Shown in pieces: positions 16,203-25,312 of a DNA stretch of 64,000 nt. The translations under genes were made by a program, and so were the position numbers. The DNA lies in assembly GCF_018687555.1 (NCBI RefSeq), contig NZ_CP061296.1:372001-436000 (forward strand), in the 5' to 3' direction. Each line of letters opens with the position of its first letter. Positions within the stretch are counted from its first letter, which is position 1. This DNA comes from Polynucleobacter sp. MWH-P3-07-1. GTDB lineage: Bacteria > Pseudomonadota > Gammaproteobacteria > Burkholderiales > Burkholderiaceae. The notes beneath the pieces were generated by a model that was given only the letters and a program-made list of their open reading frames with translations, was not told where the DNA came from and ran no database searches.

Positions 16203-17504
16203 ATGAGTAAAAGTCTGGGCTTAATTGAAGCCTGCTCTCTAATACAGAGTAAAAAACTTCAACCTAAAGAATTACTTGCTGACTGCTCTAAACAAGCGGA
16301 TGCTCTGGAGCCCACCTTAAAAGCATTTTTAGTCAGAGATTCTTTAGAGCAAATGAGTCAAAAATCACATACTGGTCCGTTAGAAGGTATTCCAGTTGCA
16401 GTCAAAGACATTATTGCTACAAAAGAATTTGTGACCACTAATGGTTCACCAATATATAAAGACCAGATACCGAAAGAAGATGCTCCTATCATTCGCAAAA
16501 TAAGTGCTTTGGGTGGCGTTATTTTTGGCAAGACCGTCACTACAGAGTTTGCTTGGCGTCATCCAGGCCCAACCACAAATCCCTGGAATAGTGAACATAC
16601 TCCCGGTGGCTCGTCTAGTGGTTCTGCAGCGGCAGTTGGGGCAGGCATTGTGCCCTTAGCTCTGGGTTCACAGACTCAAGGCTCGATAGTGCGACCAGCT
16701 GCATTTTGCGGAGTAGTTGGATTTAAAGCTAGCTTCGGGGCAGTTCCAAGGGATGGGGCACACCCACTTTCAGGCTCTCTTGACCACATTGGTTTTTTTA
16801 CGCGCTCAGTCGATGATGCTGCTTATGCATTATTGATGCTGAAAAATGATGACTTGGCTGAAGAAGATTCCATTATTCTGCCCGACTTTACGGTGGATAT
16901 TCATCAAGGTATTTCTGCATATAAAGCCCCAAAGATTGCCGTTCTAAGAACGCCCTTTGATCACATGGTAAGTGGCGAACAAATGGATGCCTTGCAATTG
17001 AGCGTTCAAAGACTTCGTGCTGCGGGAGCTACGGTTGAAGAGTTATCCATTCCCCAGGAGTATTGGGACGCAATTGTTGATATGAATTTAATCATGGACT
17101 GCGAAGCAGCCGTTATCCATCAAGACCACTTAAAACATCATGATGATCTTTTAAGCACCCATATTAAAGATTTGGCAGATAGAGGATTGAAGCATTCGGC
17201 TCCAGCTTATATCAATGCCTTGCAGAAGCAGAAGAAATTGCGCAAAACGATTGCTAGTTTCTTTAAGCAATATGATGCATTTTTATCCGTACCTGCTAGC
17301 GGAGAGGCGCCTAAAGGTTTGACATCAACTGGTGATCCTATATTTTGTGCATTATGGAGTTTCTTGGGCGTACCTTCGATTACAGTGCCCTTAACAAAAT
17401 CGAGTAATGGTCTGCCTTTAGGTATTCAATTAATCGGGGCCTATACAGAGGATGCAAAGCTGCTTAGTGTTGCAAAATTTGCTGAGTCGGCATTCAAAAA
17501 TTAA
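16203..17504 (+). CDS. Amidase signature family enzyme
   Basis: A protein of 433 residues. The Ser-cisSer-Lys triad can be placed: Lys in IPVAVKDII, the cis-Ser in GGSSSGSAAAVGAG, and the nucleophile in TQGSIVRPA. This is the amidase signature family (GatA-like fold), which hydrolyses amides to acid plus ammonia. GatA proper is longer, about 480 or more, and sits with gatB and gatC, so this is a stand-alone catabolic amidase. It follows the ABC importer in the same direction and may act on the imported compound. Downstream is a terminator and a tRNA-Lys fragment. Confidence 0.85.
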   Translation: MSKSLGLIEACSLIQSKKLQPKELLADCSKQADALEPTLKAFLVRDSLEQMSQKSHTGPLEGIPVAVKDIIATKEFVTTNGSPIYKDQIPKEDAPIIRKISALGGVIFGKTVTTEFAWRHPGPTTNPWNSEHTPGGSSSGSAAAVGAGIVPLALGSQTQGSIVRPAAFCGVVGFKASFGAVPRDGAHPLSGSLDHIGFFTRSVDDAAYALLMLKNDDLAEEDSIILPDFTVDIHQGISAYKAPKIAVLRTPFDHMVSGEQMDALQLSVQRLRAAGATVEELSIPQEYWDAIVDMNLIMDCEAAVIHQDHLKHHDDLLSTHIKDLADRGLKHSAPAYINALQKQKKLRKTIASFFKQYDAFLSVPASGEAPKGLTSTGDPIFCALWSFLGVPSITVPLTKSSNGLPLGIQLIGAYTEDAKLLSVAKFAESAFKN

Positions 17505-17535
17505 AGCCAATTAATCGGCTACCCCAACCCAAAGA

Positions 17536-17559
17536 AAAAGCCACCCGAGGGTGGCTTTT
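17536..17559 (+). terminator. Intrinsic terminator after the amidase gene
   Basis: Perfect 11-bp stem (AAAAGCCACCC / GGGTGGCTTTT) with a GA loop. On the minus strand it would also follow the tRNA-Lys fragment, so it may be the original tRNA-Lys terminator left behind by insertion. Confidence 0.85.
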
Positions 17560-17563
17560 GTAT

Positions 17564-17611
17564 TACTGGTGGGTCGGGCGAGATTCGAACTCGCGACCAA
17601 CGGATTAAAAG
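17564..17611 (-). repeat. Left attachment site: 48-bp tRNA-Lys 3' fragment
   Basis: Identical over 48 bases to 37388-37435. It covers the tRNA from the anticodon loop to the encoded CCA, plus three outer bases. It lacks the 5' half, so it is not a functional tRNA. Divergence begins directly after the anticodon-loop AAAAG. Confidence 0.9.
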
Positions 17612-17739
17612 ACTTAAGAATTGTGTCGAACAGTAATCAAAACATTAGCTTAAACCTATCTAGAAAGTTGTGCGGCATAGGCGGGTGGTCATGTGGATCG
17701 GATTGGTACGAGGTGGAGGTCAGTTGGTTTCGACGGGGG

Positions 17740-17756
17740 TGTCACGAGAAGTGACG
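17740..17756. repeat. TGTC-N9-GACA family palindrome (one mismatch)
   Basis: Reads TGTC-N9-GACG, 7 of 8 conserved positions; the inner bases add GTCAC/GTGAC complementarity. Its centre is 23 bases from the next copy. Confidence 0.5.
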
Positions 17757-17762
17757 GTTGAA

Positions 17763-17779
17763 TGTCGGGTTAACCGACA
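17763..17779. repeat. TGTC-N9-GACA family palindrome
   Basis: TGTCGG-GTTAA-CCGACA: perfect 6-bp arms with a 5-base centre. It has the same arms and spacing as the copy at 26069, so the pair flanks the kdp gene set. Confidence 0.65.
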
Positions 17780-17872
17780 ACTTGAATGGCAACTGTCGGC
17801 CATAAACAGCCATATCCCAGACGGCACCTAAAAGCATTATTTTCAGGATTTTTATACAAATCCACTCAAATC

Positions 17873-17889
17873 TTTATAACTTTTTTACA
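17873..17889 (+). promoter_or_regulatory. KdpE-binding site upstream of the kdp operon
   Basis: TTTATA (17873-17878), 5 bases, TTTACA (17884-17889). From memory the Escherichia coli kdpFABC operator has the same two half-sites with the same 5-base spacing. It lies 44 bases before the first small gene. A possible -10, TATAAG, lies near 17896-17901. The linked kdpE gene supports autoregulation under potassium limitation or osmotic stress. Confidence 0.75.
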
Positions 17890-17933
17890 CACTTCTTTAT
17901 AAGATCAAACCATCTAATTGGATAGAGGTGGAT

Positions 17934-18026
17934 ATGAGCTTACTGTTTCTCGGCTGCATTTTTATATTTCTTGCGTTGACCATTGGTCTGGCTAAGGGTT
18001 GTGCACGATTGAGGGGTGAAAAATGA
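17934..18026 (+). CDS. Small single-span membrane protein at the head of the kdp operon
   Basis: A frame of 30 residues, MSLLFLGCIFIFLALTIG followed by a basic tail (KGCARLRGEK). It is one predicted membrane helix with a positive C-terminus. GGAT/AGAGGTGG precedes the ATG, and its stop overlaps the kdpF start (ATGA), so it is translationally coupled to kdpF. Similar tiny genes precede kdpF in some proteobacteria, as I recall; no function is established. It may stabilise the Kdp complex as KdpF does. Confidence 0.65.
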   Translation: MSLLFLGCIFIFLALTIGLAKGCARLRGEK

Positions 18027-18115
18027 ACTTTATTCAGATCATTAGTGGCTTAGCCGCTGCATTGCTTTTAATTTATTTAGTTGCTGCACTATTAAATCCA
18101 GAGGACTTCTCATGA
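18023..18115 (+). CDS. kdpF: KdpF, small subunit of the potassium-transporting ATPase
   Basis: A frame of 30 residues, with a single membrane helix (GLAAALLLIYLVAALLNP) and the C-terminal NPEDFS typical of KdpF (family form LLxPExF). KdpF stabilises the KdpABC complex in the inner membrane. Its start overlaps the preceding small gene and its stop overlaps the kdpA ATG, both as ATGA, giving tight coupling. Confidence 0.85.
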   Translation: MNFIQIISGLAAALLLIYLVAALLNPEDFS

Positions 18116-19902
18116 GCACCCATGCAATTTTGACAATTGTTCTGTATGTTGGGGTCTTATTGCTTTTAGCTTATCCCCTTGGAGGCTTCATTAACAATGT
18201 GATGAGCGGTCAAGCCATTGCCTCTAAGAAACCTTTTAGATCAATAGAAGGTTTCATATACAAGGTATGTGGCATTGATCCAGATGTTGAAATGAGCTGG
18301 TTAAGCTATGCAATTGGTTTAATTGTCTTCAATATCCTGGGTGTTCTATTTGTCTTTGGATTGCAGTTATTTCAGGGAGTCCTGCCGCTAAACCCTCAAG
18401 GTTTTGCAAGCGTTTCCCCAGACTCATCCTTTAATACTGCCATTAGTTTTGCCACAAATACTAACTGGCAGGCCTATGTAGGTGAGGGGACAATGAGTTA
18501 TCTCACGCAAATGCTGGGGCTCACCACACAAAACTTTCTCTCTGCAGCAAGCGGTATCGTGGTTGTAATTGCACTTATTCGCGGCTTTGCTAGAAATAGC
18601 ATTAAGACAATTGGTAATCTTTGGGTAGATTTAACCCGCATTACCTTATACGTGTTGGTACCCATTGCAGTTGTATATGCAATCTTTCTAGTTGGTCAAG
18701 GCTCCATTCAGAACTTTGATGCATACAAGGATGTCAAAACGGTGGAGGTCACTAAGTTTGATGCGCCTAAGCTTGATGCTGATGGTCAAGCGCTCAAAGA
18801 TGAAAAGGGCGTAGCTTTAACTGAGCCAGCCTCGACAGACCAGCAAACTTTGCCGATGGGGCCGGTGGCTTCTCAAGAGGCAATTAAGATGCTCGGCACT
18901 AATGGTGGTGGATTCTTTAATGCTAATTCTGCACATCCATACGAAAACCCAACACCTTTATCTAATTTCATTCAGATTCTTTCTATCTTTTTGATTCCAG
19001 CTGCATTGTGTTTTACCTTTGGGCGAATGGTTGGAGATAAACGACAAGGATGGGTAGTTTTAGTAACTATGCTGCTCATTTTCTTAACAGTGACTTTTAC
19101 CGCCGTTCATTTTGAGTCTCAAGCGAATCCAGTTATTACTAGCTTAGGTGTAGATGGCGCTATGGGAAATATGGAGGGCAAAGAAACTCGCTTTGGAATC
19201 GATGACTCCAGTATTTTTGCAAGCATAACAACGCTTGCTTCATGCGGTGCAGTCAATTCAATGCATGATTCTTTTATGCCAATGGGCGGCTTTGTTCCTC
19301 TTTGGAACATGATGCTTGGTGAGGTCGTATTTGGTGGTGTAGGGACAGGCCTGTATGGAATGCTGGTCTTTGCGATCCTAGCAGTATTTATTGCGGGTTT
19401 AATGATTGGTCGCACCCCCGAATATCTTGGCAAAAAGATTGAGTCCTACGAAATGAAGATGGTTGCAATTGCAATCTTAGTTACTCCTATCTTGGTATTG
19501 GTAGGCACAGCAATTGCGGTGATGAGTGCCGATGGGGTTGCGGGAATTGCCAATCCTGGCGCTCATGGTTTTTCTGAGATTTTGTATGCGTTTACCTCGG
19601 CCGCTAATAACAACGGTAGTGCCTTTGCAGGTCTCTCGGCTAATACCCCTTTCTATAACAGCTGGTTAGCGATTGCAATGTGGTTTGGTCGTTTCGGAGT
19701 CATCGTGCCAGTGCTTGCGTTAGCCGGGGCATTCGCAGCCAAAAAGAAAATAGCGGTGAATGAGGGGACTATGCCTACGCACGGACCACTTTTTATTGTC
19801 CTCTTGGCCGGTACTGTGATCTTGGTTGGAGCATTGAACTATGTGCCAGCCCTTGCTCTTGGCCCCATTGTTGAGCAGTTAATGCTCCCAGTGATTCATT
19901 AA
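18112..19902 (+). CDS. kdpA: KdpA, potassium-translocating subunit
   Basis: A protein of 596 residues, close to the usual 560-600. It is a polytopic inner-membrane protein of the SKT superfamily with four selectivity-filter loops. Visible family blocks are SFATNTNWQAY, TNGGGFFNANSAHPYENPTP, TTLASCGAVNSMHDS and SAANNNGSAFAGL. It selects and conducts K+, with energy from KdpB. It is in order kdpF-A-B-C, the standard high-affinity pump operon, here inside a tRNA-Lys island. Confidence 0.95.
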   Translation: MSTHAILTIVLYVGVLLLLAYPLGGFINNVMSGQAIASKKPFRSIEGFIYKVCGIDPDVEMSWLSYAIGLIVFNILGVLFVFGLQLFQGVLPLNPQGFASVSPDSSFNTAISFATNTNWQAYVGEGTMSYLTQMLGLTTQNFLSAASGIVVVIALIRGFARNSIKTIGNLWVDLTRITLYVLVPIAVVYAIFLVGQGSIQNFDAYKDVKTVEVTKFDAPKLDADGQALKDEKGVALTEPASTDQQTLPMGPVASQEAIKMLGTNGGGFFNANSAHPYENPTPLSNFIQILSIFLIPAALCFTFGRMVGDKRQGWVVLVTMLLIFLTVTFTAVHFESQANPVITSLGVDGAMGNMEGKETRFGIDDSSIFASITTLASCGAVNSMHDSFMPMGGFVPLWNMMLGEVVFGGVGTGLYGMLVFAILAVFIAGLMIGRTPEYLGKKIESYEMKMVAIAILVTPILVLVGTAIAVMSADGVAGIANPGAHGFSEILYAFTSAANNNGSAFAGLSANTPFYNSWLAIAMWFGRFGVIVPVLALAGAFAAKKKIAVNEGTMPTHGPLFIVLLAGTVILVGALNYVPALALGPIVEQLMLPVIH

Positions 19903-19920
19903 TTAATCTCGGAGATAAAA

Positions 19921-21996
19921 ATGACTAAAAGAAAATTAGGCATGTTTGATGCCGAGTTAGTAAAACCAGCCATTGTGGATAGCTTTAGAAAGTTAAGCCC
20001 GTCAATTCAATGGCGAAACCCAGTGATGTTTGTTGTCTATATCGGCAGCATCCTGACCACCTTGTTGTGGATTCAATCTTTAAATGGCGAAGGTGAGGCT
20101 TCTTCAAGTTTTATCCTCGGCGTCATGCTTTGGCTTTGGTTCACAGTGCTCTTTGCGAATTTTGCTGAAGCATTAGCAGAGGGTCGTAGTAAGGCTCAAG
20201 CAGCATCGCTGAGGGGCTTAAAGAAAGAGACATGGGCTAAGAAGGTAAAAGCGGCCAATATTCCTGAAAATTGGGATAACCGTCCAGCATCAGAGCTTGT
20301 TTCTGCAACACAGTTGCGTAAAGGCGATATTTTTATTGCTGAGGCAAATGATGTAATTGCTGCAGATGGTGAAGTGATTGCAGGGGTTGCCTCTGTTGAT
20401 GAGTCTGCTATTACGGGTGAATCAGCCCCGGTTATTCGTGAGTCTGGAGGAGATTTTTCTTCAGTAACTGGAGGTACTCGCGTTTTATCGGATTGGATTG
20501 TGGTTCGTGTAACCGTTAATCCAGGGGAGACCTTCATTGATCGAATGATCTCAATGGTCGAGAATGCAAAACGTCAAAAGACCCCCAATGAAATCGCCTT
20601 AACAATTTTATTGGTGGCACTAACGATTGTTTTCTTGGTGGTGGTTGCAACTTTGCTACCGTTTTCTATGTTTAGCGTTGCTGCAAGTGGTAGCGGATCA
20701 CCAATTCAGATAACAGTACTCATCGCGCTACTGGTTTGCTTGATTCCAACAACTATCGCGGGTTTATTGTCTGCAATTGGCGTCGCCGGAATGAGCCGTA
20801 TGATGGCCGCCAATGTCATTGCAACGTCTGGCCGCGCCGTGGAAGCTGCAGGTGACGTCGATGTGCTCTTGCTAGATAAAACAGGCACTATCACCTTGGG
20901 AAATCGTCAGGCATCCAATTTTGTAGCTACATCTGGAGTAACCGAGGCAGAACTTGCTGATATTGCTCAATTAGCATCATTGGCAGATGAAACTCCCGAG
21001 GGCAGAAGCATCGTTGTCCTCGCTAAGCAAAAATTTAATATCAGGGAGCGGGAAATCAACTCTATTGGCGCACAGTTTGTGCCATTTACTGCTCAAACAC
21101 GTATGAGCGGCGTAGATATAAATGGAGAGCAAATTCGCAAAGGTGCTGCCAGCGCAATTCAAAAGCACATTGAATCATTAGGCGGTCAATTTCCTCAGGA
21201 AGTTCTGAAAGCGGTTGATGACGTATCTCGACGTGGCAGCACACCTTTAGTTGTATCGCAAGGTACACGTGTTATGGGCGTAGTTGAGCTCAAAGACATT
21301 GTTAAAGGCGGCATCAAGGAGCGCTTTAACGAACTGCGTCAGATGGGTATTCGTACCATCATGATTACTGGTGACAATAAATTGACTGCTGCTGCTATTG
21401 CTGCTGAAGCGGGGGTGGATGATTTCCTGGCCGAGGCAACACCAGAAGACAAGCTTGCTTTGATTCGCAAACATCAATCAGAAGGCCGTTTAGTGGCGAT
21501 GACTGGAGACGGAACAAATGATGCTCCAGCGCTAGCGCAGGCAGACGTAGCTGTGGCGATGAACTCTGGTACTCAAGCTGCTAAAGAAGCGGGCAACATG
21601 GTCGATTTGGATTCCAACCCAACAAAGTTAATTGAAGTGGTTGAGACTGGTAAGCAAATGCTGATGACCCGGGGATCATTAACGACATTTAGTATTGCTA
21701 ACGACGTAGCAAAATACTTTGCCATTATTCCAGCAGCTTTTGTGGCGACATATCCGCAGCTTGAGGCATTAAATGTGATGCATCTCTCTAGTCCGTCATC
21801 GGCTATTTTGTCTGCAGTAATCTTTAACGCCTTAATCATTATTTTCTTGATTCCATTGGCGCTAAAGGGAGTTGCTTATAAGCCCTTGGGCGCAGCCGCA
21901 CTCTTGCGCAGAAATATGACGATTTATGGCTTAGGCGGTCTTATCGCTCCATTTATTGGCATCAAGATCATTGATTTAATTATTTCAATCATTTGA
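19921..21996 (+). CDS. kdpB: KdpB, P-type ATPase subunit
   Basis: A protein of 691 residues, the normal length. [10 protein letters not shown] holds the phosphorylated Asp. [13 protein letters not shown] is the actuator-domain TGES motif; [18 protein letters not shown] is the hinge motif binding Mg. It hydrolyses ATP to drive K+ uptake through KdpA in the inner membrane. GGAG lies 8 bases before the ATG. All catalytic residues appear intact. Confidence 0.95.
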   Translation: MTKRKLGMFDAELVKPAIVDSFRKLSPSIQWRNPVMFVVYIGSILTTLLWIQSLNGEGEASSSFILGVMLWLWFTVLFANFAEALAEGRSKAQAASLRGLKKETWAKKVKAANIPENWDNRPASELVSATQLRKGDIFIAEANDVIAADGEVIAGVASVDESAITGESAPVIRESGGDFSSVTGGTRVLSDWIVVRVTVNPGETFIDRMISMVENAKRQKTPNEIALTILLVALTIVFLVVVATLLPFSMFSVAASGSGSPIQITVLIALLVCLIPTTIAGLLSAIGVAGMSRMMAANVIATSGRAVEAAGDVDVLLLDKTGTITLGNRQASNFVATSGVTEAELADIAQLASLADETPEGRSIVVLAKQKFNIREREINSIGAQFVPFTAQTRMSGVDINGEQIRKGAASAIQKHIESLGGQFPQEVLKAVDDVSRRGSTPLVVSQGTRVMGVVELKDIVKGGIKERFNELRQMGIRTIMITGDNKLTAAAIAAEAGVDDFLAEATPEDKLALIRKHQSEGRLVAMTGDGTNDAPALAQADVAVAMNSGTQAAKEAGNMVDLDSNPTKLIEVVETGKQMLMTRGSLTTFSIANDVAKYFAIIPAAFVATYPQLEALNVMHLSSPSSAILSAVIFNALIIIFLIPLALKGVAYKPLGAAALLRRNMTIYGLGGLIAPFIGIKIIDLIISII

Positions 21997-22024
21997 TCGC
22001 TAGACGTTATATTAAGGATAGAAA

Positions 22025-22594
22025 ATGAAATCCATCATGAGAAGTTGTTTAGGACTATTTGTTTTGTTAACTGTGATTACTGGTGTTATCTATCCAGTAT
22101 TTGTCACGGGATTAGCGAAGACGCTTTTTCCAAGTAAGGCGGCAGGAAGCATTGTTTATCAAGGCGATCAGGCTATTGGTTCAGAGTTGATTGGGCAAAA
22201 CTTTACTGATGCTAAGTACTTTTGGGGTAGGCCATCAGCTACTGGGCCCCAACCCTACAATGCCACCGCATCTAGTGGATCAAATCAAGGCCCATTAAAT
22301 CCAGCCTTGGCAGATGCCGTTAAAGGAAGAATTGAAGCATTGCAGAGCGCTGACCCTGCTAATAAATTACCAATACCAATGGATTTGGTCACAGCATCAG
22401 CTAGCGGCTTGGATCCTGAAATCAGTCCCCAGGCTGCACAATACCAGGCATCTCGAGTAGCAAAGGCTCGCAAAATGAGTATTGATCATATCAATCAACT
22501 CATAGTAGCAAATACACAAGACCGCCAATGGGGAATTTTCGGAGAACCTCGTGTTAATGTATTAAAGCTTAATCTTGCTTTAGATGGAAATTAA
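22025..22594 (+). CDS. kdpC: KdpC subunit of the potassium pump
   Basis: A protein of 189 residues with one N-terminal membrane helix (GLFVLLTVITGVIYPVFVTG), then a periplasmic domain. Conserved blocks: GSELIGQNFTDAKYFWGRPSA and SASGLDPEISPQAAQYQ. KdpC stabilises the complex and helps couple KdpA to KdpB. It lies 28 bases after kdpB and 5 bases before kdpD. Confidence 0.95.
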   Translation: MKSIMRSCLGLFVLLTVITGVIYPVFVTGLAKTLFPSKAAGSIVYQGDQAIGSELIGQNFTDAKYFWGRPSATGPQPYNATASSGSNQGPLNPALADAVKGRIEALQSADPANKLPIPMDLVTASASGLDPEISPQAAQYQASRVAKARKMSIDHINQLIVANTQDRQWGIFGEPRVNVLKLNLALDGN

Positions 22595-22599
22595 ACTGA

Positions 22600-25293
22600 A
22601 TGCCTGAGTCACGACCAGACCCCGATCAATTACTTGCTCGTATACAGAGCCAAGAAGTTCAGTCTGGTCGAGGTAAATTAAAGATCTTCTTTGGAGCGAA
22701 TGCTGGGGTAGGTAAAACCTATGCAATGCTTTCTGCCGCTCATGAGCAAAGCAAAAACAAGCGAGTGATTGCTGGTGTCGTAGAGACACACGGTCGAAAA
22801 GACACTATAGCAATGCTTGATGGCATAGAAGTTCTACCCTTAAAGGAAATTGACTATAGGGGCAAGAAACTCAAGGAATTTGATCTTGACCAAGCCCTGA
22901 TTGAAAAACCTGATCTAATCCTAATAGATGAGCTTGCTCATTCAAATGCGGCTGGCTCGAGGCATCCGAAGCGCTGGCAAGATGTTGAAGAGCTCTTGGC
23001 AGCTGGTATCGACGTCTACTCCACAATCAATGTTCAACATATTGAAACTCTGAACGATATTGTTGGTGGGATTACTGGGGTTAGGGTTTGGGAAACGGTA
23101 CCAGACCATATATTTGACTCTGCAGACGAAGTTGTTTTAGTTGATCTGCCTCCCGACGAGCTGCTTCAAAGGCTTAAAGATGGAAAAGTGTACCTTCCAC
23201 AGCAAGCTGAAAGAGCAACTCAAAACTTTTTCCGCAAAGGAAATCTAATTGCGCTACGAGAATTAGCGCTACGTCGCTCGGCTGATCGTCTGGATGGCGA
23301 AATTATTAAATACCGTAAAGATAATTCGGTATCCAATGTTTGGAAAACGCGTGAGTCTATTTTGGCTTGTATCGGCCCTGGAGATGAGGCAGAAAATGTC
23401 ATTAGAAGTGCTGCAAGATTTGCTGCACAACTTCAGATTCCATGGCATGCAATTTATGTTGAAACTCCTAAGTTACAAAATCTCTCTCAAAAGTCTAGGG
23501 AACGCATTCTAAAAACTATCTCTATGGCAGAGGAGATGGGGGCAAAAGCAGTGACTGTTGGTGGAAATGAAGCGGTTGAGTCCATCATTAATTACGCAAG
23601 AGAAAATAACCTTTCCAGGGTCATTGTGGGTACCGGCGCCCTTAGTGGATGGCAAATTTGGAGAAGGGCGTTTTCAGAATCAATTTCTAGACATGCCCCT
23701 GATTTAGATGTGCTCAAAATTGCTCAGGGCACAAACTCGACAAGCATTACGCGTGATGGCTTTGATATTGAATCCTTAGTTTGGCAACTAAAAGCTCCTT
23801 GGCAATCCTATGCATTGAGCTTGCTAATCTGCGGTATTGCCGGAGTTGTCGCAACACCTCTTAATACCATAGTGGAGTTACCAAATATTGCTATGCTATT
23901 TTTGCTGGCAGTCGTTTTGGTATCCGTTAAATTTGGCTTGGGACCATCTTTAATGGCCTCAGTTGTTAATGTACTTGTATTTGACTTCTTCTTCGTGCCG
24001 CCACGTTTTTCATTTGCAGTAACCGATGTCCAGTATTTATTTACCTTTGCAGTAATGTTAGTTGTTGGTTTGATTACAGCAAAACTGACTACTGGATTGA
24101 CTTATCAAGCTAAAGTTGCAAATCGACGCGAACAAAGAGTGAAATCTCTTTACGAGATGTCTAGAGATTTATCGGGTGCCTTGATGCCAGAGCAAGTGGC
24201 TGAGATTAGCCAGCATTTTGTTGAAATTGAATTCAAAGCTAAATCTACCTTGTTATTGGCCGACGATGATAATCAGTTGTTAGAGATTGTTATCGATAAG
24301 AAAGCCAATATTCAGGCAGATTTATCCATTGCCCAATGGGCTTTTGATAATTCTAAAGAGGCTGGCAATGGCACTGATTCTTTGCCAGGTGCGCCTTTGC
24401 TGTACATTCCTTTGCGAGCACCAATGCGTACTCGTGGAATCTTGGTGATTGATGCTCCAAGTTCTACCCGCTTAAAGTCCCCTGAGCAGCGTAGATTACT
24501 CGATACATTTGCTCGTTTGCTGGCAATCTCATTAGAGCGAATTCATTATGTTTCAGTCGCCCAAAGCTCGACAGTGCAAATTGAATCAGAACGCTTAAGA
24601 AACTCTCTGTTATCGGCTATTTCACATGATTTACGAACTCCACTCACGGCATTGGTTGGGTTGACTGATGCGTTGGAGATGTTAGATGCACCGCTGACTT
24701 CCGAGCAAAAAGAGATTGCAGTACTTTTGCGTGAAAAAGCTTTAAAAATGAGTTCACAAGTAAGTAATCTATTAGATATGGCCCGACTTCAGTCTGGTAC
24801 GGTCCAATTAAATAAACAATGGTTTCTGATTGAAGAGGCAATTGGTGCCGCCATCAAGGCTGTTGAGTCGGCGAGTGAAGGTAGGCATGTCACAGTGACG
24901 TTACCTCCTGATTTGCCCCTATTAAATTTTGATGCGGTTCTGATAGAGCGTGTCTTTATTAATCTTCTAGAAAATGCTTATAAATACACCCCTAAAAACA
25001 GCAGCGTATCTATAGGTGCTTCAGTCGCTTCTCCACACTCTGTCGAGATTTGGGTGCAGGATAATGGACCTGGTCTTCCCAGGGGGAAAGAAGAAGATAT
25101 TTTTAGAAAATTTGAGCGAGGCAATAAAGAAGGTGCAATTTCTGGTGTTGGCCTGGGGCTCACTATTTGCAGGGCCATCATTGAGGCGCATGGCGGCAAG
25201 ATCACTGGAAAGACAATGGAAGGTGGCGGTGCGCGGTTTACCTTTAGCTTGCCCCGGGGTAATCCCCCTAAAATTGATGTAGATGATCAGTAG
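22600..25293 (+). CDS. kdpD: KdpD, potassium-sensing histidine kinase
   Basis: A protein of 897 residues, full length for the family. The N-terminal KdpD domain has Walker A GANAGVGKTY and ELAHSN; a universal-stress-like domain follows. Four membrane segments lie near residues 400-505 (DUF4118), then a GAF-like region and the kinase. The H-box is SHDLRTPLTALVG, the N-box NLLENAYKYTP, and the G-box DNGPGL. It senses K+ limitation and controls KdpE phosphorylation. Only 5 bases separate it from kdpC, so sensor and pump are one operon. Confidence 0.95.
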   Translation: MPESRPDPDQLLARIQSQEVQSGRGKLKIFFGANAGVGKTYAMLSAAHEQSKNKRVIAGVVETHGRKDTIAMLDGIEVLPLKEIDYRGKKLKEFDLDQALIEKPDLILIDELAHSNAAGSRHPKRWQDVEELLAAGIDVYSTINVQHIETLNDIVGGITGVRVWETVPDHIFDSADEVVLVDLPPDELLQRLKDGKVYLPQQAERATQNFFRKGNLIALRELALRRSADRLDGEIIKYRKDNSVSNVWKTRESILACIGPGDEAENVIRSAARFAAQLQIPWHAIYVETPKLQNLSQKSRERILKTISMAEEMGAKAVTVGGNEAVESIINYARENNLSRVIVGTGALSGWQIWRRAFSESISRHAPDLDVLKIAQGTNSTSITRDGFDIESLVWQLKAPWQSYALSLLICGIAGVVATPLNTIVELPNIAMLFLLAVVLVSVKFGLGPSLMASVVNVLVFDFFFVPPRFSFAVTDVQYLFTFAVMLVVGLITAKLTTGLTYQAKVANRREQRVKSLYEMSRDLSGALMPEQVAEISQHFVEIEFKAKSTLLLADDDNQLLEIVIDKKANIQADLSIAQWAFDNSKEAGNGTDSLPGAPLLYIPLRAPMRTRGILVIDAPSSTRLKSPEQRRLLDTFARLLAISLERIHYVSVAQSSTVQIESERLRNSLLSAISHDLRTPLTALVGLTDALEMLDAPLTSEQKEIAVLLREKALKMSSQVSNLLDMARLQSGTVQLNKQWFLIEEAIGAAIKAVESASEGRHVTVTLPPDLPLLNFDAVLIERVFINLLENAYKYTPKNSSVSIGASVASPHSVEIWVQDNGPGLPRGKEEDIFRKFERGNKEGAISGVGLGLTICRAIIEAHGGKITGKTMEGGGARFTFSLPRGNPPKIDVDDQ

Positions 25294-25312
25294 AAGTTGA
25301 TAAAGTAGCTAG

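Larger units (their letters stand above)
17612..17933. other. Non-coding left end of the island, upstream of kdp
   Basis: No convincing gene in 322 bases. It holds two TGTC-N9-GACA-type palindromes (17740 and 17763), an AT-rich stretch from about 17830, and the KdpE-box promoter region at 17873. A reading frame crossing the tRNA fragment at 17551-17754 is an artefact. Confidence 0.7.

Noticed and set aside
17551..17754. Plus-strand reading frame of 67 codons crossing the left tRNA-Lys fragment (contains GRARFELATNGLK)
   Set aside because: This is the well-known artefact of translating a tRNA-Lys 3' end antisense. It covers the attachment site and a terminator and has no ribosome site.
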